Positions 37,242 through 46,570 of a stretch of 64,000 nucleotides of DNA are shown here, one piece after another (the stretch's first letter is position 1; every line of letters begins with the position of its first letter). Made by a program: the position numbers and the translations under genes. Under the pieces are notes generated by a model, which ran no database searches, was not told where the DNA came from, and saw only the letters and a list, made by a program, of their open reading frames with translations. Origin of the DNA: Rhizophagus prolifer (Eukaryota; Glomeromycota; Glomeromycetes; Glomerales; Glomeraceae); the NCBI GenBank assembly GCA_019425655.1, contig NQWY01024831.1:1-64000 (forward strand), given 5' to 3'.

Positions 37242-38468
37242 ATGAGAAAAATTTTAATAACCACGGCATTAGCTGCCGGTGTAATGGCATACGCAGGAGG
37301 ATTCCGGGTATCTCTTCAGGGCGTTAAGCAGCTTGCAATGGCTCATACAAGCGCCCACGCTGAAGATGCAAGTGTTGCGTTCTTCAATCCGGCAGGTATA
37401 TCCTTTATTCCTTCGAAATTAAGTGTTGCAGCAGGTGGATTTGGAGTATCCAATAAGATTACTTATCAAAATACAAGCACTCTTCAACAGACCGAGACGG
37501 ATAATCCGCTAGGGACACCGATCTATGCTGCAGTAGCTTACAAAGTTTTGGATAATCTTTCCCTTGGTTTTAGTTTTTCCACACCTTTCGGAAGCACTAT
37601 AGAATGGCCAAGCGACTGGGAAGGCAAAGAAATTGTTCAGAAACTGGAGCTTAAAAGTTTCTTTTTCCAACCAATGGTTTCTGTAAAGTTAGCACCTTGG
37701 GTATCATTTGGAGCCAGCTATATCTACGCAAAAGGAAAAGTAGACTGGACAAAGGCTTTGACACAATACAACGGACAGCTTAATCTTTTGGATGATACTG
37801 CTACAGGCCATGGTTTTGGATTTGGTTTCTATTTCCAGCCTGATAATAAATGGGATGTAAGTATCGCTTACCGTTCTCCTGTAGATATGAAAGCTAAAGA
37901 AGGAAAAGCCACGTTTATGGTTCCAACTTCGTTATTACCAAATTTTAATGGTGGTACGGATAATTTTAAAGCTACACTTCCTTTGGTTGATGAATATACG
38001 CTAGGGGTGACTTATAAAATAACACCAAAATGGCTAGTCTCTGCAGATTATAACTACCACGGATGGGAAAGATACAGCAAGCTGACGCTTGATTTTGACA
38101 AAGTAGCGGCAGGAAACCAGCCGAATGATCCAACAGTTCTGGTTTCGCCAAAAAACTTTAGAAACACATCCACTGTGCGTGTAGGAACACAATATGCATT
38201 TAACGATATGATTTTTGGTAGATTGGGTTGGTATTTTGACCAATCTCCTTATGATGACAAAAACTTCATCCCCGAAACACCTTCTTTTGATAACTACGTA
38301 ATTACAGGAGGTATTGGTTTAAAGTTCAACAGATTAGGTGTTGATCTTTCAGGTGCATATGCAATGCCGAAAAGCAGAACGTTCAACAATCCTAACATAA
38401 GCTTTGCCGGACAAGCAAAAGCTAAAGTGTTCTATTTCGGACTTGGATTATCTTACAATGCATTTTAA
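37242..38468 (+). CDS. OmpP1/FadL family outer membrane protein
   Basis: 408 aa with a signal peptide ending near VMAYAGGF and the family's early motif AMAHTSAHAEDASVAFFNPAGISFI, followed by alternating beta strands and a terminal strand FYFGLGLSYNAF. FadL-like porins import hydrophobic compounds. The SGNH lipoprotein gene follows 14 bp later; the pair may handle lipids or esters together. Confidence 0.92.
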   Translation: MRKILITTALAAGVMAYAGGFRVSLQGVKQLAMAHTSAHAEDASVAFFNPAGISFIPSKLSVAAGGFGVSNKITYQNTSTLQQTETDNPLGTPIYAAVAYKVLDNLSLGFSFSTPFGSTIEWPSDWEGKEIVQKLELKSFFFQPMVSVKLAPWVSFGASYIYAKGKVDWTKALTQYNGQLNLLDDTATGHGFGFGFYFQPDNKWDVSIAYRSPVDMKAKEGKATFMVPTSLLPNFNGGTDNFKATLPLVDEYTLGVTYKITPKWLVSADYNYHGWERYSKLTLDFDKVAAGNQPNDPTVLVSPKNFRNTSTVRVGTQYAFNDMIFGRLGWYFDQSPYDDKNFIPETPSFDNYVITGGIGLKFNRLGVDLSGAYAMPKSRTFNNPNISFAGQAKAKVFYFGLGLSYNAF

Positions 38469-38482
38469 AAATTGAATCTATT

Positions 38483-39989
38483 ATGAAAAAATTATATATA
38501 TCAACAATAGCAGCAGCTTTGCTTTTCACGGTTAGCTGTCAGAATGATTTTGAAAACAGCACAGAAGATGTCGTTGTAACTTCGGGAGAGGCCAATTTCT
38601 CTAAGTATATTGCTCTAGGAAATTCATTAACCGCCGGATATAGAGATGGTGCTCTTTATTCAAGTGGTCAGGCAGAATCTTATCCAAGCATGCTTGCAAT
38701 GCAAATGAAACTTGCTGGTGGAGGCGAGTTCAAGCAACCAATGATGCCTAATAATACCGGAGGTTTTATAGGAATCCCCGGATTTGGAGGAAAATATACT
38801 TTGCAGGTTGTAGGTGGGGCCTTATCCCCAGTTCAATCTGCCGCGGCAGCCAATTTAGATAACATATCTGCTGCAGGACCTTATCAAAACATGGGTGTCC
38901 CTGGCGCCAAATCTTTTCATTTAATTACCCCCGGATATGGAAGCGCTACTAATCTAGCTTTGGGTAAAGCCAATCCATATTTTGTAAGATTTGCCTCTTC
39001 TGCTTCAACAACTGTTTTAGCTGATGCCATGGCACAGAAACCGACCTTCTTTTCTCTTTGGATTGGGGCAAATGATGTATTAAGTTATGCATCAAGCGGG
39101 GGAATGGGTGTTGATCAAAAAGGAAATACAGACCCTTCTACTTATGGATCTAATGATATTTCGGACCCTAATGTAGTAGCTGCTGCAATCAAAGGAATTC
39201 TTGATGGATTAAAATCTGTTGGCACCACTAAAGGAGCTATCTCTAACATCCCTTATGTTTCTTCAGTTCCTTACTTTACAACTGTTCCTTATAATCCTTT
39301 GACTCCTGAAAAATTAGGTTCTAACCTTGCCGTTTTAAATGCAAGTTTGTATGGACCCCTTAAACAAGCTTTAACAGCATTTGGCGCCGGAGATAGAATT
39401 AATTTATTATCTTCAACTTCTGCTAATCCTGTATTGATCAAAGATACGTCTTTGACTAATCTATCTGCCCAACTCACTGCAGCATTAACTCCTTCCTTAG
39501 GAGCCGCTACAGCTGCTGCTTTTGGACAAATATACGGACAAGCCCGACAAGCTACATCAGCAGATTTTATTTTACTACCTGCAAGCTCTGTAATCGCTAC
39601 AGCTAACCCTAGTGCCCCTGCATCAATTAATATCAACGGAGTTTCTTATCCATTATGTTTTGACAAAAACAGAGTCGGCTTTGGTTACGGCAGCAACAGA
39701 TGCATATAATGCCAGTATAACAAGTCTAGCAGCATCATATGGCTTAGCTTTGGTGGATTCAAAAGCTAAAATGATTGAATTAAATTCAGCTTCCGGAATC
39801 CAATGGGATGGTGTAAAGTATACATCAAAATTCGTAACTGGAGGAGCCTTCTCTCTTGATGGTGTTCACCCGACAGGAAGAGGTTATGCAATCATTGCTA
39901 ATGAATATTTAAAAGCAATTAATTCTAAATACAAATCTAATCTTCCTATGATTAGCCCGAATTCTTATTCTGGAGTTACTTTTCCATAA
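38483..39989 (+). pseudogene. SGNH/GDSL lipoprotein hydrolase, frame-broken
   Basis: Lipobox at FTVSC, then block I as GNSLTAGY, block III as WIGANDVL, and block V as DGVHPTGRGY. The first two blocks lie in the frame that stays open to 39709; the third lies in another frame that ends at 39989. The frame changes around 39650-39665, where relatives have PL-x-DKxVLT, so a few codons are probably lost. Without block V (Asp-His) the first part cannot be an active hydrolase. A terminator follows the second part, so this was one gene. A sequence error is possible. Confidence 0.82.
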
Positions 39990-40012
39990 TTAGAATAAAA
40001 TATTACCATAAA

Positions 40013-40040
40013 AGCCGTTCTTTGTAAGAACGGTTTTTTT
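40013..40040 (+). terminator. Terminator after the SGNH gene
   Basis: CCGTTCTT (40015-40022), loop TGT, AAGAACGG (40026-40033) followed by seven T. Confidence 0.9.
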
Positions 40041-40106
40041 ATTGAGTATGGATATTATTTCCGAAATATAATTTTTTGATTATTTTTACATCCGTAAGAT
40101 CAACCA

Positions 40107-40532
40107 ATGCTTTCAAAAAGAGTCAAATACGCCATCAAAACCTTGCTGTTCCTTAACCGCAAGGACAATGCTTCCTTATTTTCCGCGAAAAAAATTTCAG
40201 AGAGCGAACGTATTCCTTTGAAATTCCTGGAACAGATACTGAGGGAACTGAAGCAAAACAAAATCCTCAAAAGCGAACGTGGTGCCGAAGGCGGTTACAC
40301 GTTTATGAAAAGCCCGTCAGAAATCAAAATCCTTGATGTTATCCGCATTGTAGACGGACCCGTAGCAATGCTACCGTGCGCTTCTCTTAATTTTTACGAA
40401 AAGTGTGATGATTGCACAGATGAAGCCACTTGTAGTATCAGAAAACTTTTGATCAATGTCCGTGATAATATGCTGCCTATTTTGGACACAAGCATTGCTG
40501 ATATGACCAAGTCTGAGCAAACACCTTTCTAA
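40107..40532 (+). CDS. Rrf2 family transcriptional regulator
   Basis: 141 aa with an N-terminal winged helix (KRVKYAIKTLLFL, SERIPLKFLEQILRELKQNKILKSERGAEGGY) and cysteines in CASLNFYEKCDDCTDEATC that could hold an Fe-S cluster, as in IscR-like members. It overlaps the tadA start by one base (TAATG), so they are co-expressed. Confidence 0.92.
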   Translation: MLSKRVKYAIKTLLFLNRKDNASLFSAKKISESERIPLKFLEQILRELKQNKILKSERGAEGGYTFMKSPSEIKILDVIRIVDGPVAMLPCASLNFYEKCDDCTDEATCSIRKLLINVRDNMLPILDTSIADMTKSEQTPF

Positions 40533-40963
40533 TGTTCACCCACGACTATTTTATGAAAATGGCTTTGCAGGAAGCCGAAAAAGCAATGGAAAAAGATGAA
40601 GTACCGATTGGCTGCATCATAGTATCCAATGACAGAATCATTGCAAAATCCCACAATCTCACCGAAACCCTGAACGACGTTACTGCTCACGCAGAAATGC
40701 AGGCCATAACCTCTGCTGCTAATTTTCTTGGAGGGAAATATCTTCAGAACTGTACCTTGTATGTAACTTTAGAACCTTGTGTCATGTGTTCCGGAGCATT
40801 AGCCTGGTCACAGATCACAAAAGTGGTGATTGGCGCAAGAGATGAGCAGAGAGGTTTTATCAACAAAGGTTTATCCCTTCATCCAAAAACGGAAATCGTG
40901 ACAGGTATTCTGGAAAACGAATGCTCTGCAATCATAAAAGATTTTTTCAGGAATAGAAGATAG
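40532..40963 (+). CDS. tadA: tRNA-specific adenosine deaminase
   Basis: 143 aa cytidine-deaminase fold. The zinc site is AHAEMQAI and PCVMCSGA. TadA makes inosine at the wobble position of tRNA-Arg(ACG). Length and the early EVPIGCIIV motif fit TadA better than a free-nucleoside deaminase. Coupled to the Rrf2 gene. Confidence 0.9.
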   Translation: MFTHDYFMKMALQEAEKAMEKDEVPIGCIIVSNDRIIAKSHNLTETLNDVTAHAEMQAITSAANFLGGKYLQNCTLYVTLEPCVMCSGALAWSQITKVVIGARDEQRGFINKGLSLHPKTEIVTGILENECSAIIKDFFRNRR

Positions 40964-40964
40964 C

Positions 40965-41723
40965 TTATAAATCCTTCCCAAGAAAATATAACCCTTTCAA
41001 AGTATGTAGTCGGTCAGCAATATTGATTTTGTCGGTCAATGGTTTATAAACGTGGCTCACGCCACCGGTTGCGATGACGAAACAATTATCATTGACCTCA
41101 TCATTAATTCTATCTATAAAGCCTTCCACCATTCCAAGGAAACCGTAAACCATTCCACTTTGCATACAGCTGATGGTGTCCAGTCCTAAAACCGATTTTG
41201 GTTTTACCAATTCGATTTCTGGCAATTGTGCAGTTCCTTGTATTAAACTGTTCAACGAGGTCACAATTCCCGGAGCAATGATGACGCCTAGTGTTTCTCC
41301 ATTCTTAGCCAGACAACTTGCTGTGAGCGCTGTTCCAAAATCCAGAATAATTTTTTTCTGACTCGGATACAGATTGTGCGCCGCAACCAAATTCGCATAA
41401 ATGTCCGTTCCCATTTGTTTGGATTTCGGGATGACACCGGACGCTGTGTTCCTATCCACAATCACAGGGATTTTATTATGAATTTTCTTAATGGCACTCG
41501 CTACAACCTTCGTCAATTGTGGAACTACGGAACCGATAATGACCTTATCAATTTTATCAACCTCGATTTTATAGGTCTGATAAAGCATCAGAACCTGAAC
41601 AAATAATTCGTCGGTGGTTTTGTATGGTTTGGTATTGATGACCCAGGAGATGTCACAATTATCATCATCAAACAGTCCAAAACGGATATTTGTATTTCCT
41701 ATATTGATTACAATGGAGTTCAT
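40965..41723 (-). CDS. coaX: Type III pantothenate kinase
   Basis: 252 aa of the ASKHA fold: N-terminal IVINIGNTNIRFGLFDD, DRNTASGVIP, KQMGTDIYANLVAAHNLYP and LDFGTALTASCLAKNGETLGVIIAPGI. First step of coenzyme A synthesis. CoaBC, which acts later in the pathway, is in the same window at 56124. Convergent with tadA, 1 bp apart. Confidence 0.95.
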   Translation of the reverse strand: MNSIVINIGNTNIRFGLFDDDNCDISWVINTKPYKTTDELFVQVLMLYQTYKIEVDKIDKVIIGSVVPQLTKVVASAIKKIHNKIPVIVDRNTASGVIPKSKQMGTDIYANLVAAHNLYPSQKKIILDFGTALTASCLAKNGETLGVIIAPGIVTSLNSLIQGTAQLPEIELVKPKSVLGLDTISCMQSGMVYGFLGMVEGFIDRINDEVNDNCFVIATGGVSHVYKPLTDKINIADRLHTLKGLYFLGKDL

Positions 41724-41739
41724 TACTTTTATTAATTTA

Positions 41740-41830
41740 CCAATTTAAAAATGTAACAGTTTACCAATGTTTGAAAATCTTAAATTCAGTTGAAATTGAT
41801 ACATTGTTAAATTATTACACTGTTACATTA
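41740..41830. repeat. Large imperfect hairpin between coaX and the M1 peptidase
   Basis: AATGTAACAGT (41750-41760) is the exact reverse complement of ACTGTTACATT (41819-41829), and an inner pair (CCAATGT with ACATTG) extends the stem with bulges. TTTACCAAT-like words recur inside. It may be a dispersed flavobacterial repeat; it lies upstream of coaX and at the 3' end of the peptidase gene. Confidence 0.65.
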
Positions 41831-41833
41831 CTA

Positions 41834-43693
41834 TTACTTTACTTCCAGATAATTATCTTCAGGATTCACATCTGCCAATCTTTGGCTGAAATCGATTCCC
41901 ATTGCAGACAATTGTGCTTTGGTGTAAGGAATCGTAAAACTATATTCCTGCTGAGTCCAAGCCCAAAAAGGCAGGGTCTGGATATTACCGTAAATATCCT
42001 TGGTTTTCCAAACTCTTGTCAGGTTTAGTGGAATATTATAGTTGATGACTTTTTTATCTTTTGTCAAAATACTGAAATCAATCGGCATTGGAACACCACC
42101 TTTATTCACTAAAGTGATTGTTGTTGATTGTGGGTCATATTTCACATTCTTGATGCCATAATCGATAGTTTTTGTCGTGTTAATCCAATAATGCTGGAAC
42201 CACTTCAAATCCATTCCTGAAACCAATTGCGCAATATGAATGAAATCTCTTTCTGTCGGATGTTTCATTGCCCATTCGTCATAATATTTGAGCATAATCT
42301 TGTTCAGATTTTCTTCTCCAACTATGTATCCTAATTCAACCAAAAACGTTTCACCTTTGATATAACTAGCATAAGTATAAGCTGTTCCGTTATCGTGATG
42401 GTCACCCAACCAAACTGCAGGTTCTTCTTTCCCCGATTTTGTAAAATTAACATAAGCCTTGATTGCACCCACAAATGGATTCGGTTGAGATTCCTTTGGT
42501 GGAAATAATCTGTAAGACACATAATCTTCCGCATACTGTGTGAAACCTTCGTCCATCCAAGGTCTTACACTCTCGTTGGTCGCCAGCATCTGCTGAAACC
42601 AGGAGTGCGCTCCCTCGTGAAACATCAATCCAGAAAGACCTTCCACCGAATTTGCTTCTCCCAAAATCATAGTACACATTCCATATTCCATTCCGCCATC
42701 ACCACCTTGAATGAATGAGTAACTTGGCCATTTGTAACGTCCAAAAGTCGCATTCATCAATTGGTAATATTTTGTGATATATGGTTTCATTTCAGACCAA
42801 TATTTTGTCTTCTCAGATTTCTGATAAACCAAATATACTTTTGGTCCATCCAAAATTGGAAAACTTTCCACTGAATAATCCCGGTCTGCCGCCCAGGCAA
42901 AATCAAGGATATTTTGCGCTGTCCATTTCCAGGTTACCTTGTTGGAAATATCCGGTTTTATTGTTGCTCTACTGTCATAGCCTTTCACTTCCGTCGGATT
43001 TTCAAGATTCCCTCCGGCTCCAATGACATAATCTTTATCGATTTTGATATTCACTTCATAATCAGAAAATGGGGCATGAAATTCTCTTCCCACATAATCA
43101 AATGCTGCCCAACCGTCATAATCGTACTCAGCAATTTTCGGATACCATTGTGTCATCGTCATATCTACACCTTCGCGGTTGTTTCTTCCGGCTCTTCGGA
43201 TTTGCATCGGGATATTGGCATCCCATTCCATTGTGAAAGTCGTGGAAGAATTTGGTTTGATTGTTTCAGCAAGAAAAACTTTCATCACAGTTCCCTGAAT
43301 CTCGAATTTCAAATCTTTTCCGTTTTGCTTAATCCAACGGATATTTTGTGCGCCTTCTTCATTTTTAGGAATTTCTGACAATCTGGAAACGACTGTATTC
43401 CCAACTCTTTTTGCCAATCTTCCATCAGCATTCACACCCTGAGACTGCACACGCTGGTCCATCATAGAACCTGCTTTGAAAGCGTTCCAATACAAATGGA
43501 AATAAGCGACTTTCAACTCGTCTGGAGAATTGTTTCTATAATCCAGAGTTTGTTTTCCTTGATAGGTGAAATTGGCAGCATCTACATCAATATCCATCTT
43601 ATACTTTGCATATTGCTGATAATAAGAATTTTGCTGAGCCGATATGATGAGAGAAAAAAGAATTGAGAATAAAGAGAATTTCAGTTTTTTCAT
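41834..43693 (-). CDS. M1 family metallopeptidase, secreted
   Basis: 619 aa with a signal peptide (ILFSLIISAQQ). Zinc motif HEGAH (in LMFHEGAHSWFQQML) and the third ligand Glu in DEGFTQYAEDY; GGMEYGMCTMI is the exopeptidase-type motif (GGMEY). An aminopeptidase-like enzyme in the periplasm or outside. Its last residues have the shape QRLADVNPEDNYLEVK. Confidence 0.92.
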   Translation of the reverse strand: MKKLKFSLFSILFSLIISAQQNSYYQQYAKYKMDIDVDAANFTYQGKQTLDYRNNSPDELKVAYFHLYWNAFKAGSMMDQRVQSQGVNADGRLAKRVGNTVVSRLSEIPKNEEGAQNIRWIKQNGKDLKFEIQGTVMKVFLAETIKPNSSTTFTMEWDANIPMQIRRAGRNNREGVDMTMTQWYPKIAEYDYDGWAAFDYVGREFHAPFSDYEVNIKIDKDYVIGAGGNLENPTEVKGYDSRATIKPDISNKVTWKWTAQNILDFAWAADRDYSVESFPILDGPKVYLVYQKSEKTKYWSEMKPYITKYYQLMNATFGRYKWPSYSFIQGGDGGMEYGMCTMILGEANSVEGLSGLMFHEGAHSWFQQMLATNESVRPWMDEGFTQYAEDYVSYRLFPPKESQPNPFVGAIKAYVNFTKSGKEEPAVWLGDHHDNGTAYTYASYIKGETFLVELGYIVGEENLNKIMLKYYDEWAMKHPTERDFIHIAQLVSGMDLKWFQHYWINTTKTIDYGIKNVKYDPQSTTITLVNKGGVPMPIDFSILTKDKKVINYNIPLNLTRVWKTKDIYGNIQTLPFWAWTQQEYSFTIPYTKAQLSAMGIDFSQRLADVNPEDNYLEVK

Positions 43694-43737
43694 AGATTTA
43701 TGATTAAACCTAAACGGTTTGTTGATAATAATTTTAC

Positions 43738-43767
43738 CAAAAATACTAAGTTTTTGTTGAATGGCAA
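43738..43767 (-). promoter_or_regulatory. Bacteroidota-type promoter for the M1 peptidase
   Basis: On the minus strand TTG (43767-43765), a 19-bp spacer and TATTTTTG (43745-43738), 44 bp before the start codon. Confidence 0.72.
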
Positions 43768-43785
43768 TTGGAAAGGCTGGGAAGG

Positions 43786-43816
43786 TTGGGTTGTGATTTA
43801 AAATATCTTATATTTG
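43786..43816 (+). promoter_or_regulatory. Bacteroidota-type promoter for the PIN-like gene
   Basis: TTG at 43786-43788, a 20-bp spacer and TATATTTG at 43809-43816, 22 bp before the start codon. It stands back to back with the M1 peptidase promoter. Confidence 0.65.
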
Positions 43817-43838
43817 AATTTAGTACAAAATAAAATTT

Positions 43839-44933
43839 ATGGATAAAAAATTCATTGGTTATAGAAAAAAAACAAATGAAGAAATTAATGAATTATGGAA
43901 TAATTCGTTATTTACTTTTGACACCAATTCTCTTTTAAATCTGTATAGATATTCAGAAACCTCTAGAAATGATATTTTTGAATTATTAAAAAAAATAGAA
44001 GAGAGAATTTTTTTAACAAACCACGTAACATTTGAATTTAATAAGAATAGATTTGAAGCAATAAACGAAATTATTAAGAATAATAAAGACTTTCTAAAAA
44101 GTTTTTCCAAATTGAATGAAGACATTATTTCAAATAACAACACTTCATATTTATCATCCAGATTATCAAATAATTTTGCAAAACTACTAGACGAAATCAA
44201 GTTAGAAATTGAAAATAAAATTGGGTTTTACGAAAGCCTATTTAAAGATGATGTTATTTATAATGAAATAAATAATCTTTTTAGAAATAAATTTTTAGAC
44301 GGTTTTGATGATAAAACAATTAATGAAATTGAAAAAGAAGGAGAAATTAGATATTCTAAGAAAATTTCTCCTGGTTATTCTGATGCAAAAAAAGAAGATA
44401 ATAAGTACGGTGATTTAATTATATGGAAAGAAATTATAAAACATTCAAAAGACACTAATAAATCAATTATATTTATCAGTGACGATAGCAAAGAAGATTG
44501 GATATGGAAACTTAAGGATGGAAAAATAATAGGTCCCAAACCAGAATTAATTCAGGAATTTTCTAAAGAGACCTCTCAAAATTTTCATATTTATAGGAGT
44601 AATCGTTTTATAGAAATAGGCTCAAAACATTTACATGAAACTATTGATTCAAATACAATTGAAGAAGTTTCTAAAGTAAGTGAAGAAATCAGACTTCCAG
44701 AATATGTAAATATTCTAAGAAATATGAGTTATGAAGATGTTGAGGAAAGATTGAGTACATTATCCCCTAGAGAAGCTGACCTTTTAAGATTACATTTAGG
44801 TGTAGGTAGTAAACAACCATTCACTCTCAAAGAGATAGCCTCAATATTTGATTTAGATTTAGTGAGGGCTATAAAAATAAAAACTAGTGCTTTAAAAAAA
44901 TTAAGAAGTGCCGAAAACAGACGAAAAATATAG
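43839..44933 (+). CDS. PIN-like nuclease with sigma region 4-like C-terminus
   Basis: 364 aa. Residues about 20-230 match the PIN-like DUF4935 type: FDTNSLLNLYRYSETSRND (first acidic site), TFEFNKNR, and later GDLIIWKEII and IIFISDDSKEDW (further acidic sites). Such proteins are predicted RNases. The last 70 residues (MSYEDVEERLSTLSPREADLLRLHLGVG, then TLKEIASIFDLDLVRAIKIKTSALKKLRS) look like region 4 of sigma-70 with its helix-turn-helix. This pairing is unusual. The gene is AT-rich compared with neighbours and is followed by a dispersed repeat; it may be acquired. Confidence 0.78.
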   Translation: MDKKFIGYRKKTNEEINELWNNSLFTFDTNSLLNLYRYSETSRNDIFELLKKIEERIFLTNHVTFEFNKNRFEAINEIIKNNKDFLKSFSKLNEDIISNNNTSYLSSRLSNNFAKLLDEIKLEIENKIGFYESLFKDDVIYNEINNLFRNKFLDGFDDKTINEIEKEGEIRYSKKISPGYSDAKKEDNKYGDLIIWKEIIKHSKDTNKSIIFISDDSKEDWIWKLKDGKIIGPKPELIQEFSKETSQNFHIYRSNRFIEIGSKHLHETIDSNTIEEVSKVSEEIRLPEYVNILRNMSYEDVEERLSTLSPREADLLRLHLGVGSKQPFTLKEIASIFDLDLVRAIKIKTSALKKLRSAENRRKI

Positions 44934-45331
44934 ATTACTTTACTACGAGACTTTAATAACAACCCGACTTGAGCGGAAATCCTTTTTACTCAACGTAGTG
45001 GAGTGAAAAGATTGACTTCGTCGAACCACTTCATTAGGTGTGGGAACGGAAAAACGGGTTAAGCTGACCAAATAAAATTCCTTATTATTAAGACTTACCA
45101 TAATTTTCAACAATTCAAAGCAAATCAAACTCGACTTTGGATTGACCTAAATCAAAATTTGTTTAATTGTTAGTGATGATTTCTGAAACTTTGAAACTGC
45201 CTACAAATTATTCAAAAATATTTCACAAAACTCTATCTATCAGAACGATTAGTCATTTAATTCATTAGAATAAATGTGAATTTTACGTTTATTTTATTTT
45301 TCTATATTTAGATAAGTCAATATTCGAGTTT
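44934..45331. other. Intergenic region holding a dispersed repeat
   Basis: No gene seen in 398 bp. The left third is the dispersed repeat at 44963. The right third is AT-rich and contains a TATATTTA word at about 45303-45310 that could be a weak -7 box for the xylanase gene. Confidence 0.4.
44963..45072 (+). repeat. Dispersed GAGCGGAAATCC repeat, copy 2
   Basis: Same left block as the copy at 18036 with only a few changed bases, then about 27 extra bases with no counterpart, then the shared right block (GGGAACGGAAA, TTAAGCTG, CCAA). The insert lets the second half fold separately. Confidence 0.7.
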
Positions 45332-46459
45332 ATGAGACAGCACCTTATCATATTTAGTGTTTTAATTTCTTCTGTTAGTTTTTCTCAGCAAGTGAAATTC
45401 AAAGAGGCTTATTCCAAAGCTTTCAAAATCGGAACGGCTGTCAACAATGACATCGTGACGGGGAAAGATAAAAAACAACAGGATATTGTACTGCAACATT
45501 TCAACACCATTACGCCGGAAAACTGTATGAAAGCCGAAGTCGTAAATCCGCTTCCCGGGAAATTCGATTTTTCGCAGGCGGATGCTTTTGTGGAATTTGG
45601 GAGGAAAAACAAGATGTTCATAGTCGGACATACTTTGGTTTGGAAAAATCAAACGCCGGACTGGTTCTTTAAAAATGAAGATGGAACTCAAAAAACCAAA
45701 GAGCAAACCAAAGAGCGTCTGCACGACCATATCAAACTGGTTGCAAGTCGATATGCTGGGAAAGTGCAAGCTTGGGATGTTGTGAATGAGGTGATTGATG
45801 ATGATGGGAGTTACCGTAACGAAGGATGGGTAAAAGGTATTGGCGATGGTGACGAGCTGATGCGATTGTCTTTCCAATACGCTGCGAAATATTCCCCGAA
45901 CACCGAATTGTATTACAATGATTTCAACGCTTGGAGACCGGAAAAAGTAAAAGGTATCGTGCGTATGGTAAAAATGCTGCAAGCTGCCGGAATCCGAATT
46001 GATGGCATCGGAATCCAAGGTCATTGGGGACTGAACTATCCGAAAAATCAATATATCGAAGATGCAATAGATGCGTACGCAGCGTGTGGTATCAAAGTGA
46101 TGATTACGGAAATTGATGTGGATGTTTTGCCTGTGACGAAGGAAGGTCAAATCATTGGACAGGCTTTTATGCACAAGCAGTTTCAAAATGAGGAATTCAA
46201 AACGTTTCTCGACCCTTACCAAAAAGGACTTCCAAAAGAAATCGATGATAAACTGGCTGACAGATATGCGGAATTGTACCAAATCTTCTACAACAAAAGA
46301 GATAAGCTTGACCGCGTGACAACTTGGGGAATGAAAGACGAAATGTCTTGGAAAAACGATTATCCAATCCCAGGAAGAACCAATTACCCATTACTTTGGG
46401 ACAGAAATGGCAATCCGAAAAAAGCGTTGCAAAAAGTGATTGACGTTCCGAAAAATTAG
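45332..46459 (+). CDS. Endo-1,4-beta-xylanase, GH10
   Basis: 375 aa with signal peptide (ISSVSFSQQ). GH10 motifs: TPENCMKAEVVNP, VGHTLVWKNQTPDWFF, the acid/base Glu in QAWDVVNEVIDD and the nucleophile Glu in VMITEIDVDV. It cuts xylan; single catalytic domain, no carbohydrate-binding module. No SusC/D or other xylan genes nearby. Confidence 0.96.
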   Translation: MRQHLIIFSVLISSVSFSQQVKFKEAYSKAFKIGTAVNNDIVTGKDKKQQDIVLQHFNTITPENCMKAEVVNPLPGKFDFSQADAFVEFGRKNKMFIVGHTLVWKNQTPDWFFKNEDGTQKTKEQTKERLHDHIKLVASRYAGKVQAWDVVNEVIDDDGSYRNEGWVKGIGDGDELMRLSFQYAAKYSPNTELYYNDFNAWRPEKVKGIVRMVKMLQAAGIRIDGIGIQGHWGLNYPKNQYIEDAIDAYAACGIKVMITEIDVDVLPVTKEGQIIGQAFMHKQFQNEEFKTFLDPYQKGLPKEIDDKLADRYAELYQIFYNKRDKLDRVTTWGMKDEMSWKNDYPIPGRTNYPLLWDRNGNPKKALQKVIDVPKN

Positions 46460-46471
46460 ATATTGTTTATG

Positions 46472-46554
46472 AATTTAACTCTCGCTGATTTGACGGATTG
46501 AGCAGATTTTGAACAATTTCAATCTGCCAAATCAGCTTAATCTGCGAGAGAATT
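46472..46554. repeat. Inverted repeat at the xylanase/M14 junction
   Basis: Outer arms CTCTCGC/GCGAGAG and inner arms AGCAGATT/AATCTGC are separated by GATTTG-rich sequence, forming a long interrupted stem between convergent genes. It may serve as a two-way terminator, or be a mobile repeat of the REP kind; the word AATCTGC occurs in both arms of other such repeats in this group by my recollection. Confidence 0.6.
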
Positions 46555-46570
46555 ATCCTATTTTTCAAAT

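Noticed and set aside
45362-46282. Long open frame of 306 codons on the minus strand
   Set aside because: It lies fully antisense to the clear GH10 xylanase gene and its protein has no domain-like features; codon bias of the real gene explains it.
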